From: Lentilactobacillus kefiri
Lineage (GTDB): Bacteria > Bacillota > Bacilli > Lactobacillales > Lactobacillaceae
Direction: 5' to 3'
Length of the DNA stretch: 64,000 nucleotides
Assembly: GCF_007989105.1 (NCBI RefSeq)
Contig: NZ_BJVK01000002.1
Coordinates: 110,339 to 174,338 of the forward strand
Positions 24,368 through 33,177 of this stretch are shown here, in pieces. Position numbers and translations under genes: made by a program. The number at the start of each line of letters is the position of its first letter. Positions within the stretch are counted from its first letter, which is position 1. Below the pieces are notes generated by a model. The model searched no databases, was not told the DNA's origin, and worked only from the letters and a program-made list of their open reading frames with translations.

Positions 24368-25282
24368 ATGATTAGTGCAGATATTATGACGGCGATTGTG
24401 ACACCATTTGGTGAAGATGGCAGCATCAACTTTGATGGCTTGGAAAAGTTAACCAATCATTTGATTGATACTGGCAGCCGTGGCTTTGTGATCGGTGGAA
24501 CGACTGGTGAAACACCCACATTGAGTCATGACGAAAAGATTGAATTGTATACCCGCTTTGCCCAAATCGTGAACGGCCGCGGAACAATCATTGCCGGAAC
24601 CGGTAGTAACAACACTGCCGAAACGGTTCAATTAACCGCCGAAGTTGGCAGTATTCCCGGCATTGATTACGCATTGGTGGTTGTGCCATACTATAACAAA
24701 CCAAATCAACGAGGGATGGTTGCCCACTTCACAGCAGTTGCTGAACAATCACCAGTTCCACTGATCATTTACAATATCCCTGGTCGAACCGGCGTCACAA
24801 TGGCCAATGATACGGTTATTGAATTGTCACACAATGCCAATATTGCCGGCGTTAAGCAATGTACTTCATTGGAAGACTTGGAGTATCTGGTTCAAAACAC
24901 ACCCGATGACTTCAACGTCTATACCGGTGAAGATGCTCAGGCTTTATCAGCCAAAGCAGTTGGTGCCAATGGGGTTATTTCAGTTACCAGCCACATTTAC
25001 GGCCGTGAGATGCGTCGAATGTACGACGCCCTTGAATCAGGGGATGTTGAAACTGCAGGGAACTTGATGCGTTTCTTAACCCCTAAAGTCCAAGCACTGT
25101 TCATGTACCCATCACCATCATGTGTTAAGGCAATTTTGAACGTTCAAGGCTTTGGTACCGGTGATTGCCGTTTGCCAATTCTTTCATTGAATGATGAAGA
25201 GAAGGCGACCCTCGCTTCGAAATTAGGTGTCAGCCGTCTTGAAGATATTCCAGTTGATGGAACTGAAATGGCACGCAGCTAA
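24368..25282 (+). CDS. dapA: 4-hydroxy-tetrahydrodipicolinate synthase
   Basis: A 304-residue TIM-barrel lyase that condenses pyruvate with aspartate semialdehyde. It shows [15 protein letters not shown] near 43, the Tyr/Arg region ([19 protein letters not shown]) and the Schiff-base lysine in [13 protein letters not shown]. It is the first committed step of the DAP branch. AGAAAGTAGGG precedes the ATG. Confidence 0.96.
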   Translation: MISADIMTAIVTPFGEDGSINFDGLEKLTNHLIDTGSRGFVIGGTTGETPTLSHDEKIELYTRFAQIVNGRGTIIAGTGSNNTAETVQLTAEVGSIPGIDYALVVVPYYNKPNQRGMVAHFTAVAEQSPVPLIIYNIPGRTGVTMANDTVIELSHNANIAGVKQCTSLEDLEYLVQNTPDDFNVYTGEDAQALSAKAVGANGVISVTSHIYGREMRRMYDALESGDVETAGNLMRFLTPKVQALFMYPSPSCVKAILNVQGFGTGDCRLPILSLNDEEKATLASKLGVSRLEDIPVDGTEMARS

Positions 25283-25327
25283 CGATTGTTGGTTGGAAAA
25301 CATTAAATAAGTAAAGGAGTTTTTTCG

Positions 25328-26101
25328 ATGATTAAGGTTTTAGTTGCCGGCTTTATGGGATCTATGGGTCAAAAGACCGTTCAAATGGTCAACAAGAACG
25401 ATGACTTTGAACTGGTTGGGGCTTATAATCCTGGCATTGATACCGTTCATCTCCAGGGAATGGGAATGGACGATCACGTCAAATTGTTTGCCAGTTTGGA
25501 TGAAATCAAAACCGACGCGGACGTTTGGATTGATTTTACGGTTCCCGGTGCTGCATTTGAAAATGCGAAGTTTGCCATCCAACACGGGATTCATCCGGTG
25601 ATTGGGACTTCGGGTATAACGGATGACCAAGTCGACCAGCTGACCAAGCTGGCAGATAAGACTCACGTCGGCGGTATCCTGGCACCCAACTTTGGGATTT
25701 CAGCTGTTTTGCTGATGAAATTTGCCAAAGAGGCTGCCAAGTATATGCCCGGTGTCGAAATCATTGAAATGCACCACGACGACAAGCTTGATGCACCTTC
25801 AGGAACTGCCTTGGCAACTGCCAAAATGATCGATGAAGTTCGTGGAAAGAAAGCTGCCCCGGCCACCGAAGAAACACTGAAAGGTGTTCGTGGCGGAGAC
25901 TATGACGGTATCAAGATTCATTCAGTCCGGCTTCCCGGTTATGTTGCCCATGAACAGGTCTTATTCGGCAGCAAGGGTGAAGCTTTGACCATCCGGCAGG
26001 ATTCCTTTGACCGCGGCTCATTTATGAGCGGCGTTCAACTCGCAGTCCCTGCAGCCGCCAAAGCAGACAAGTTGATTGTCGGTTTAGAAAATATTATGTA
26101 G
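25328..26101 (+). CDS. dapB: 4-hydroxy-tetrahydrodipicolinate reductase
   Basis: A 257-residue reductase. The N-terminal nucleotide-binding loop is VLVAGFMGSMGQKTVQ; the DapB signature EMHHDDKLDAPSGTALATAK holds the catalytic His/Lys. It uses NAD(P)H to make tetrahydrodipicolinate, the DapH substrate. AAAGGAG precedes the ATG; intergenic gaps here are only 19-45 bases, consistent with one operon. Confidence 0.96.
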   Translation: MIKVLVAGFMGSMGQKTVQMVNKNDDFELVGAYNPGIDTVHLQGMGMDDHVKLFASLDEIKTDADVWIDFTVPGAAFENAKFAIQHGIHPVIGTSGITDDQVDQLTKLADKTHVGGILAPNFGISAVLLMKFAKEAAKYMPGVEIIEMHHDDKLDAPSGTALATAKMIDEVRGKKAAPATEETLKGVRGGDYDGIKIHSVRLPGYVAHEQVLFGSKGEALTIRQDSFDRGSFMSGVQLAVPAAAKADKLIVGLENIM

Positions 26102-26120
26102 TGAAAATCAGGAGGAAAAC

Positions 26121-27308
26121 ATGCCACAGTTAGATAGCAAATTATCAGGTGTTATTAATCATAATGTGAAATCAGTTGGGCCTTCGGGTATCCGTGAATT
26201 TGATCAGGAAATTTCATCAATTCCCGGAATCGTTAAATTAACCATTGGTGAGCCGGATTTTGACGTTCCTGAACATGCCAAACAGGCAGCCATTAAAAGT
26301 ATTGAAGAAAATAAATCACACTATTCAGCCCAAAAGGGAATTCCTGAATTGCGTGATGGGATTAGTCATTATTTGAAAGAGCGGACCGGGGTTGAATATG
26401 ATCCGGCAACCGAAATTGTTGTCACAGTCGGTGCGACTGAAGCAATCTTTTCAGCTTTAACTTCAATTCTTAATCCTGGGGACAAAGTGATTGTGCCAAC
26501 ACCGGCATTCGCCCTGTATTTCCCAATTATTAAAGTGGCTGGTGCAGAATTGATTACGATTGATACATCTGATGACGGCTTTGTTTTAACGCCTGAAAAG
26601 CTTCAAAAAGCACTCGACGAAAATGGGGACAGCGTCAAAGCAATTATTTTAAATTATCCATCAAACCCAACCGGCGTTGAGTACTCTGAAGAGCAGTTAA
26701 AAGCTTTGGCAGACATTATCTCTCAACATAAGATGTATGTGCTTGCAGATGAAATTTACAATGAGCTGACATATGGTGTTGAACATCATTCAATCGCTTC
26801 AATGATTCCAGGCCAAACGATCTTGGTAAACGGGTTGTCCAAATCTCATGCGATGACTGGTTATCGAATCGGTTATTTTGCTGCACCAAAGGATTTCGTC
26901 ACCAACGCATCAAAGATGCATGCATTTGTTGTCACAGCGCCTTCAAATCCTGCTCAATACGCAGCCGCCGAAGCGTTGAATAATGGGCTTGATGATCCAA
27001 TTCCAATGCGGGCCGCATACAAGAAGCGTCGTGACCACATTGCCGATCGACTTGAAAAGATGGGGATGCCCATTGTCATGCCTCAAGGCGCATTCTACAT
27101 TTTTGCCAAGGTTCCTGATACAATAAATGAAACCTCAGTTGAGTTTGCCACTCATTTGGCAAAGGATGCTAAAGTTGGTGTTACCCCAGGATCAGCATTT
27201 GGCCCTGGTGGTGAAGGCTGGATCCGGATGTCTTACGCGGCTTCTGACGAAGATATCAAGTTGGCAATGGATCGGATGAATGACTATTTACTTGCATTAA
27301 CGAAATAA
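26121..27308 (+). CDS. patA: Class I/II aminotransferase, N-acetyl-LL-diaminopimelate aminotransferase
   Basis: A 395-residue fold-type I PLP enzyme. The PLP lysine is in [25 protein letters not shown] and [12 protein letters not shown] are class I marks. Sequence alone gives a broad aminotransferase class; its place between dapB and asd in a complete acetylase-type DAP operon makes it the transaminase that acts on N-acetyl-2-amino-6-oxopimelate. GGAGG precedes the ATG. Confidence 0.9.
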   Translation: MPQLDSKLSGVINHNVKSVGPSGIREFDQEISSIPGIVKLTIGEPDFDVPEHAKQAAIKSIEENKSHYSAQKGIPELRDGISHYLKERTGVEYDPATEIVVTVGATEAIFSALTSILNPGDKVIVPTPAFALYFPIIKVAGAELITIDTSDDGFVLTPEKLQKALDENGDSVKAIILNYPSNPTGVEYSEEQLKALADIISQHKMYVLADEIYNELTYGVEHHSIASMIPGQTILVNGLSKSHAMTGYRIGYFAAPKDFVTNASKMHAFVVTAPSNPAQYAAAEALNNGLDDPIPMRAAYKKRRDHIADRLEKMGMPIVMPQGAFYIFAKVPDTINETSVEFATHLAKDAKVGVTPGSAFGPGGEGWIRMSYAASDEDIKLAMDRMNDYLLALTK

Positions 27309-27327
27309 AGAAAAGGGGATTAATCAG

Positions 27328-28407
27328 ATGAAAGAGTTTAACGTCGCAATTTTAGGTGCTACGGGAGCTGTTGGAACCCGCATGATTCAACAATTAGAGC
27401 AATCAACCATTCCGGTTAAGAGTGTCAAGCTGTTGGCTTCATCACGTTCAGCCGGTAAGGTATTGAAATTCCGTGGTGAAGATCACACAGTTGAAGAAAC
27501 CACTCCTGATTCATTCAATGGGATTGACTTGGTTCTGTCTTCAGCCGGTGGCTCGACTTCCAAGAAATTCTTGCCGGAAGCCGTTAAGCGTGGTGCTGTC
27601 TGTGTTGATAACACCAGTGCTTTCCGAATGGAAAAAGAAGTTCCGTTGGTTATCCCTGAAGTTAATGAAAAGGCGCTTTACAATCATCGTGGTATTATTG
27701 CCAACCCCAACTGTTCAACCATTCAAATGGTGGTTTGTCTTGAACCAATCTACAAGAAGTTTGGTTTGAAGCAGGTAATCGTTTCGACTTATCAAGCCGT
27801 TTCCGGTGCCGGTCAATCAGCCTTGGACGAATTAATGGAAGAATCCAAGCAAGTCTTGAATGGTGAACCAACCGATCCAAAGATTCTGCCAACCAAGGGT
27901 GACAAGAAGCATTACCAAATGGCATTCAACCTCTTACCACAAATTGATGTCTTTGAATCGGACGGTTATTACACTCACGAAGAGTGGAAGATGATTCATG
28001 AAACCAAGAAGATTATGTTGGATGACATGGATGCCAAAGATATCAAGGTTACGGCAACCTGTGTCCGGGCTCCAATTCGAATCGCTCATGGTGAGTCGGT
28101 TTACTTCGAAGTTGCCGACAAGACTGCTACCGCAGATCAAATCAAGGCAGCTCTGGATGGTGCTGACGGCGTTGTCTTACAAGATGACCCTGCCCACCAA
28201 ATCTATCCTCAATCAATCGAAGCTGAAGGCAAGCGCGAAACCTTTGTTGGCCGTGTTCGTCCCGACTTCGAAAACGAAGGGGCATTTAACATGTGGGTTG
28301 TTTCCGATAACCTCTTGAAGGGTGCTGCTTGGAACGCTGTCCAGATTGCTGAGCATTTGGTTGCTGACGATTTGGTTCGCGTACCTGATAATCCATATCT
28401 CGGTTAA
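27328..28407 (+). CDS. asd: Aspartate-semialdehyde dehydrogenase
   Basis: A 359-residue enzyme that reduces aspartyl phosphate with NADPH. The dinucleotide loop is [15 protein letters not shown], the catalytic cysteine is in [11 protein letters not shown], and the histidine is in [12 protein letters not shown]. It follows lysC functionally and closes the lysA operon; a strong terminator comes next. With lysC on the other transcript, the first two pathway steps are regulated separately. Confidence 0.96.
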   Translation: MKEFNVAILGATGAVGTRMIQQLEQSTIPVKSVKLLASSRSAGKVLKFRGEDHTVEETTPDSFNGIDLVLSSAGGSTSKKFLPEAVKRGAVCVDNTSAFRMEKEVPLVIPEVNEKALYNHRGIIANPNCSTIQMVVCLEPIYKKFGLKQVIVSTYQAVSGAGQSALDELMEESKQVLNGEPTDPKILPTKGDKKHYQMAFNLLPQIDVFESDGYYTHEEWKMIHETKKIMLDDMDAKDIKVTATCVRAPIRIAHGESVYFEVADKTATADQIKAALDGADGVVLQDDPAHQIYPQSIEAEGKRETFVGRVRPDFENEGAFNMWVVSDNLLKGAAWNAVQIAEHLVADDLVRVPDNPYLG

Positions 28408-28422
28408 TGTAAATATTGTTTG

Positions 28423-28455
28423 GAAGCCTGTCGGCCTGGTCGACAGGCTTTTTTG
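28423..28455 (+). terminator. Terminator of the lysA-asd operon
   Basis: AAGCCTGTCG and CGACAGGCTT arms with a 7-base loop and a T-run. Confidence 0.93.
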
Positions 28456-28591
28456 ATACCTGAATAGTCTCATCTGGTCACAAATCAAGGTTAGAAGATT
28501 GATAATGAATCTTTTAAGATACTCAGATATTATCGACCAGATAAGGATATGAGATACAATTAAAGAAAATAATCTTTGGGAGAGGCTAACT

Positions 28592-29440
28592 ATGCGCATC
28601 GGATTTGTGTCGGACTTACATACGGACTTTAACCGCCAATATGATTTCGTGACTGTTCTGCAGCAGCTGATTAACGATGAACGATTAGATAAAATAGTGA
28701 TTATGGGCGATTCGGCAAATGACCTCAAGCGGAATCTACGGTTTTATGAACGGTTGGAAGACAGCATCTCAATTCCGTTTTACACGCTGGTTGGTAACCA
28801 TGACTTATATGTGGATCATCCACGTGAAAAAACGGTTGCCGAAATCCAGCAGGCTTCCAGAAATGCGTACCACGAACTCGACAACCTGCCGATGTCATTA
28901 ACCAAGCATCCAATTAAAACGGAACATTGGCTGATTACCGGGATCAACGGCTGGTACGATTACACATTTGCCAAAGACTTTTCTGAAGCTAAAGGACCTC
29001 GCTACGCTGACAATTTTGTTGCCAAGCACGTTTGGCCCGATCAAATGTACATCAACGGCAATCAAATCAGTTATCGGCGGGATCGTCTCTGGGTCACTAA
29101 GCAGATTTTTGGTTGGCAGCACCAAATCAATCAGATGAATGTGGCAAACAAGAAGTTACTGGTAGCGAGTCACATGCTGCCAACGAAGAAGCTGGCTCGC
29201 CAGATGCCGATTCCGTTTTACGATCGGTTTATGTATCAATTGGGTAGTGACCGTTATCGTCAGGTGTTTGAGCAAAACCACGTCAGCTTGTCGTTGAGCG
29301 GCCATTCCCACATGCCCAACCGGGTGGTCGAAAATGGCATTCACTACCAAAATCTATCATTGGGATATGATTTCCAGTGGCAAAATCCCAGTGACGCATT
29401 GGGTGAGCTAAAACGAGTGATGGATATCTTGGAGGATTAG
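28592..29440 (+). CDS. Calcineurin-like metallophosphoesterase
   Basis: A 282-residue phosphoesterase with all five metal motifs: SDLHTD near 6, GDSAND near 39, GNHD near 69, a histidine in VASHMLP, and LSGHSH near 234. It has no signal peptide or membrane helix, so it acts in the cytoplasm; the substrate is unknown. GGGAGAGG precedes the ATG. The gene's 3' end supplies the GGAGG site of the 27-residue gene that follows. Confidence 0.88.
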   Translation: MRIGFVSDLHTDFNRQYDFVTVLQQLINDERLDKIVIMGDSANDLKRNLRFYERLEDSISIPFYTLVGNHDLYVDHPREKTVAEIQQASRNAYHELDNLPMSLTKHPIKTEHWLITGINGWYDYTFAKDFSEAKGPRYADNFVAKHVWPDQMYINGNQISYRRDRLWVTKQIFGWQHQINQMNVANKKLLVASHMLPTKKLARQMPIPFYDRFMYQLGSDRYRQVFEQNHVSLSLSGHSHMPNRVVENGIHYQNLSLGYDFQWQNPSDALGELKRVMDILED

Positions 29441-29442
29441 CG

Positions 29443-29526
29443 ATGAAACAAATTGAAATCTGGTATTGTGACTTGGCCTATTTCCTGGCTAAATATTTCC
29501 ACATTCACAGAACAAAACACTATTAA
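29443..29526 (+). CDS. Putative 27-residue small protein
   Basis: ATG at 29443 follows GGAGG (29431-29435) by 7 bases, a near ideal ribosome site that overlaps the end of the phosphoesterase gene. The peptide MKQIEIWYCDLAYFLAKYFH ends with a basic tail (IHRTKHY) and is aromatic and amphipathic, so it may sit at the membrane surface. A strong terminator starts 4 bases after its stop, so it closes the operon. No family recognised. Confidence 0.55.
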   Translation: MKQIEIWYCDLAYFLAKYFHIHRTKHY

Positions 29527-29530
29527 ATAA

Positions 29531-29565
29531 AAGCCCCCGTCATGAGCAATGGCGGGGGCTTATTA
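29531..29565 (+). terminator. Terminator after the phosphoesterase operon
   Basis: AAGCCCCCG and CGGGGGCTT arms with an inner CAT/ATG pair, then TATTAAT. Confidence 0.88.
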
Positions 29566-29640
29566 ATACATATCCTATGATAAACGGATTTAATATAAAT
29601 TTTGTCTATATTAAAATAAAATATCACAATGCTTAAACCG

Positions 29641-29700
29641 TTGATTTATCAGTACTTCAAGCATACAATATACTTGTAATTTGAATTTGGACCGGTCCAA
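29641..29700 (+). promoter_or_regulatory. xfp promoter with a perfect 14-base palindrome in the leader
   Basis: TTGATT (29641-29646), 17 bases, TACAAT (29664-29669). The palindrome TTGGACCGGTCCAA at 29687-29700 lies about 11 bases past the expected transcription start, where a repressor could block elongation. The cognate regulator is unknown. Confidence 0.6.
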
Positions 29701-29748
29701 TAATCAAATTGGGGATAACGTTGCTGTCAAATTCAGGAGGTTACTAAT

Positions 29749-32148
29749 ATGACGAACTTCGATTCTGATGAATACCTGCAAAAAGTCAACATGTATTGGA
29801 AAGCTGCCAACTATCTGTCTGTTGGTCAGTTGTTCCTGCGAGACAACCCATTGCTCAAACGTGAGTTGACTGCAGACGATGTTAAGATCAAGCCGATTGG
29901 TCACTGGGGCACGATTGCCTCACAAAACTTTATGTACGCCCACTTAAATCGGGTGATTAAGAAATACAATTTAAACATGTTTTACATTGAGGGCTCTGGT
30001 CACGGTGGCCAAGTCATGGTTTCCAACTCATATCTTGATGGCAGTTACAGTGAAATTTATCCAAGAATTGCCCAAAACGAAACCGGCCTTCAACGATTAT
30101 TCAAACAATTCTCGTTCCCAGGTGGGGTTGCTTCTCATGCCGCTCCTGAAACACCAGGTTCAATGCATGAAGGTGGCGAGCTGGGTTATTCAATCGCCCA
30201 TGGTACTGGTGCAATTTTGGACAACCACGACGTGATTGCCGCCGTTGAAATTGGTGATGGTGAAGCCGAAACCGGCCCATTGGCCGCATCATGGTTCTCC
30301 AACAAATTTATCAATCCAATTCATGATGGTGCCATCTTACCAATGCTCAATTTGAATGGATTCAAGATTTCCAACCCAACCATCCTTTCCCGGATGAGTG
30401 ATGCCGATTTGACCAAGTACTTTGAAGGTATGGGTTGGAAGCCATACTTTGTTGAAACCAAGGGTGATCCCGAAGATTATGCCCGCGTTCACAAGGAAAT
30501 GGCCAAGACGATGGATACTATTATTAAAGAGATTAAGGGTATTCAAAAGCATGCCCGTGACAATAACGACGACACTTTGCCACACTGGCCGATGCTGGTT
30601 CTTCGTTCACCAAAGGGCTGGACAGGTCCAAAGCATGATCTGGACGGCAATCCAATCGCCGGATCATTCAGAGCTCACCAAGTACCGATTCCTGTGAGTG
30701 CCGGTCAAATGGACCACAAAGATTTGCTGGTTAACTGGCTCAAATCATACGAACCGGAAAAATTATTCAACAGCAATGGATCCATCAAAGCCGAGATCAA
30801 AGGGACAACCCCTGAAGGCAACCAACGCATGGCAATGAACCCAATTGTCAATGGTGGTATCAACCCGAAGAAGTTGGATATGCCTGATCCAGCCGATTAC
30901 TCCTTGAAGATTGACAAGCCTGGTGACAAAGAAGCTCAGGATACTGAAGTGTTATCCAACTTCTACACCGAGATTATGAAACGAAACGGTCAGTCATTTA
31001 GAGCGTTTGGCCCCGATGAAACCAAATCCAACAAGTTCTTCTCAATGTTGGATTACGGTAAACGTCAATGGGAAGAACCAATTAAGACACCAAATGACGA
31101 AAACATGGCTCCTGAAGGCCGGGTCATTGACTCACAACTTTCAGAACACCAAGCTGAAGGTTGGCTTGAAGGATACGTATTAAGTGGCCGTCACGGATTC
31201 TTTGCCTCATATGAAGCATTTACCCGGGTCATCGATTCAATGCTCACTCAACACTACAAATGGCTTAGAAAGGCCAATGAACAGTCATGGCGTCATGATT
31301 ATCCATCATTAAACATCATGAACGTTTCCCACGCCTTCCAGCAGGATCACAATGGCTATACCCACCAGGATCCAGGGATGCTTGGTCACTTGGCTGAAAA
31401 GGGTCATGAGCTGGTTAACGAATACGTTCCAGCTGATGCCAATTCACTTTTGGCCGTGATGAACACTGCCTTGCAGACCCGTGAGAAGATCAACCTGATT
31501 GTTGCTTCAAAGCACCCACGACCACAATGGTTCTCAATGGATGAAGCGACCAAGCTGGTTAACGATGGTTTGGGGATTATTCCTTGGGCATCAAATGATC
31601 AGGGCGATCCGGACATTGTCTTTGCCACTGCTGGAACCGAAGCTACAATGGAGAGTTTGGCTGCCATTGACATGATCCATGAAGCATTTCCTAAGCTGAA
31701 AGTTCGCTTCATCAACGTCATTGACATTTTGAGATTACGTCCAAGCAACGAAGATCAAGATAGTCGTGGCTTGACCCAAGCTGAATTTGACAAGTACTTT
31801 ACCACTGACAAGCCGGTCATCTTTGCCTTCCATGGCTTTGAAAACACCTTCCGTGGCTTGGTATACAACCGTCATAACCACAACATCAGCTTCCATGGGT
31901 ACCGTGAAAACGGTGATATCACTACGCCATTTGATATGCGGGTCTTGAATGAACTCGACCGTTATCACCTTGCAAAGGATGCGATTGGCCGAACCAAATA
32001 TGCCGATCAAGCCGACAAATTTGTTTCCAAGATGGATCAAATGCTTCAAAAGCACCATGATTACATCCGTGAATACGGAACAGATATTCCAGAAGTCAAA
32101 AATTGGAAGTGGTCTGGTAATCTGACCAACAAACTAACAACAGAATAA
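29749..32148 (+). CDS. xfp: Xylulose-5-phosphate/fructose-6-phosphate phosphoketolase
   Basis: A 799-residue TPP enzyme, the key step of heterolactic sugar breakdown (xylulose 5-phosphate to acetyl phosphate and glyceraldehyde 3-phosphate). TPP and phosphoketolase signatures are [20 protein letters not shown], the following [32 protein letters not shown], and the C-terminal half motifs ([26 protein letters not shown]). The gene stands alone with its own promoter, a leader palindrome, an AGGAGG site and a terminator, as expected for a highly expressed gene. Its presence is the main argument for a heterofermenter. Confidence 0.97.
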   Translation: MTNFDSDEYLQKVNMYWKAANYLSVGQLFLRDNPLLKRELTADDVKIKPIGHWGTIASQNFMYAHLNRVIKKYNLNMFYIEGSGHGGQVMVSNSYLDGSYSEIYPRIAQNETGLQRLFKQFSFPGGVASHAAPETPGSMHEGGELGYSIAHGTGAILDNHDVIAAVEIGDGEAETGPLAASWFSNKFINPIHDGAILPMLNLNGFKISNPTILSRMSDADLTKYFEGMGWKPYFVETKGDPEDYARVHKEMAKTMDTIIKEIKGIQKHARDNNDDTLPHWPMLVLRSPKGWTGPKHDLDGNPIAGSFRAHQVPIPVSAGQMDHKDLLVNWLKSYEPEKLFNSNGSIKAEIKGTTPEGNQRMAMNPIVNGGINPKKLDMPDPADYSLKIDKPGDKEAQDTEVLSNFYTEIMKRNGQSFRAFGPDETKSNKFFSMLDYGKRQWEEPIKTPNDENMAPEGRVIDSQLSEHQAEGWLEGYVLSGRHGFFASYEAFTRVIDSMLTQHYKWLRKANEQSWRHDYPSLNIMNVSHAFQQDHNGYTHQDPGMLGHLAEKGHELVNEYVPADANSLLAVMNTALQTREKINLIVASKHPRPQWFSMDEATKLVNDGLGIIPWASNDQGDPDIVFATAGTEATMESLAAIDMIHEAFPKLKVRFINVIDILRLRPSNEDQDSRGLTQAEFDKYFTTDKPVIFAFHGFENTFRGLVYNRHNHNISFHGYRENGDITTPFDMRVLNELDRYHLAKDAIGRTKYADQADKFVSKMDQMLQKHHDYIREYGTDIPEVKNWKWSGNLTNKLTTE

Positions 32149-32168
32149 AACTTTCTCTTCTTCGATAG

Positions 32169-32218
32169 AAAATGAGCTTATGAGTCCTCTAAATGGGGGT
32201 TTATGAGCTCATTTTTGT
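32169..32218 (+). terminator. Terminator after xfp
   Basis: AAATGAGCT and AGCTCATTT arms with inner pairing of ATGAG and a T-run. Confidence 0.88.
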
Positions 32219-32272
32219 TAATTAATGGTATGATAAATTCGGAAAGACAATTGAATAAAAGGGGAATATCAG

Positions 32273-33034
32273 ATGAAACTTAATGTCGAAATTAATGATC
32301 ATTCGACGACGATTATTTTGCCGGATGAAAAAGGAAAAATAACGATTGCCAGCCAATCTCAGCCAAGTAAAAATGCTGTCAATCTGGATATGAAAAATGG
32401 AAAACTGGCTGGCCTCCAAACTGACGGCTCTGACCAAAAAGCAGATGGCGTTATGACGATTGAACCTGCGTGGGACTTGGAGCCTGATTACCTTGCAAAA
32501 GCTTTTGCTGAATATGCCGTTGAGCAGGGGATTTTTAAAAAAGACCCACTCGTTGACGTCAAGATTCCAAGTAATCAGCGAAAGACGGTTGAGGACTTTC
32601 GCAGCCTGATTTTGACCGTCCTGAACGGATTGGGGTTCAGATCATTGTTCATGCCCAAGAAAAAGTTCAAGGGTAAGCCTGCCCATCGATACACGAAACA
32701 GGTCAGTGAAATTCCATTCCATGTGGATTATGAAGGTACCAAGGCAACCGTTTATTGGCAGAAACGCAACGAGATGCTGCTGAAGGCAGGAGCGGTCATG
32801 AAGCCCAAGCCTGAATTGAACAAAGACGGTTCGCTTGGATTCTCAGCCAAGTTTGCTGAGAAGCTGCGTTCCGAACATACCGACAGCTTCGACAATTTTG
32901 TCACCACTAAAGATATTATTTTGAAATCAGTTAACGAAGTTGGCCTGTTCCTGTATTTTGGCGGTACCAACAGCTGGCTGGTCTTAAAGGATGATAACGG
33001 CAAGTCGATTAATGAGTGGACGGTTGTTAAATAA
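32273..33034 (+). CDS. Hypothetical cytoplasmic protein, 253 residues
   Basis: Not recognised. The N-terminal third is beta-rich and hydrophilic (MKLNVEINDHSTTIILPDEK); a central segment (RKTVEDFRSLILTVLNGLGF) is helical; basic patches KKKFKGKPAHR and YWQKRNEMLLKAG could contact nucleic acid or phosphate, but this is only a suggestion. No signal peptide, membrane helix or cysteine. AAAGGGG precedes the ATG. It stands alone between the xfp terminator and the P-type ATPase. Confidence 0.75.
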   Translation: MKLNVEINDHSTTIILPDEKGKITIASQSQPSKNAVNLDMKNGKLAGLQTDGSDQKADGVMTIEPAWDLEPDYLAKAFAEYAVEQGIFKKDPLVDVKIPSNQRKTVEDFRSLILTVLNGLGFRSLFMPKKKFKGKPAHRYTKQVSEIPFHVDYEGTKATVYWQKRNEMLLKAGAVMKPKPELNKDGSLGFSAKFAEKLRSEHTDSFDNFVTTKDIILKSVNEVGLFLYFGGTNSWLVLKDDNGKSINEWTVVK

Positions 33035-33177
33035 AAAATGAGTTAATTCTTATTTTTTGTTAATTTTCACATTGAAATTTCAGCCAAAAGCCATTTATTT
33101 TCCCATATGAACCGGGAATATATTATAATATTAGTAACAACAAGCATAATCTTTATAAAAGAAAGGTGATACATGTA

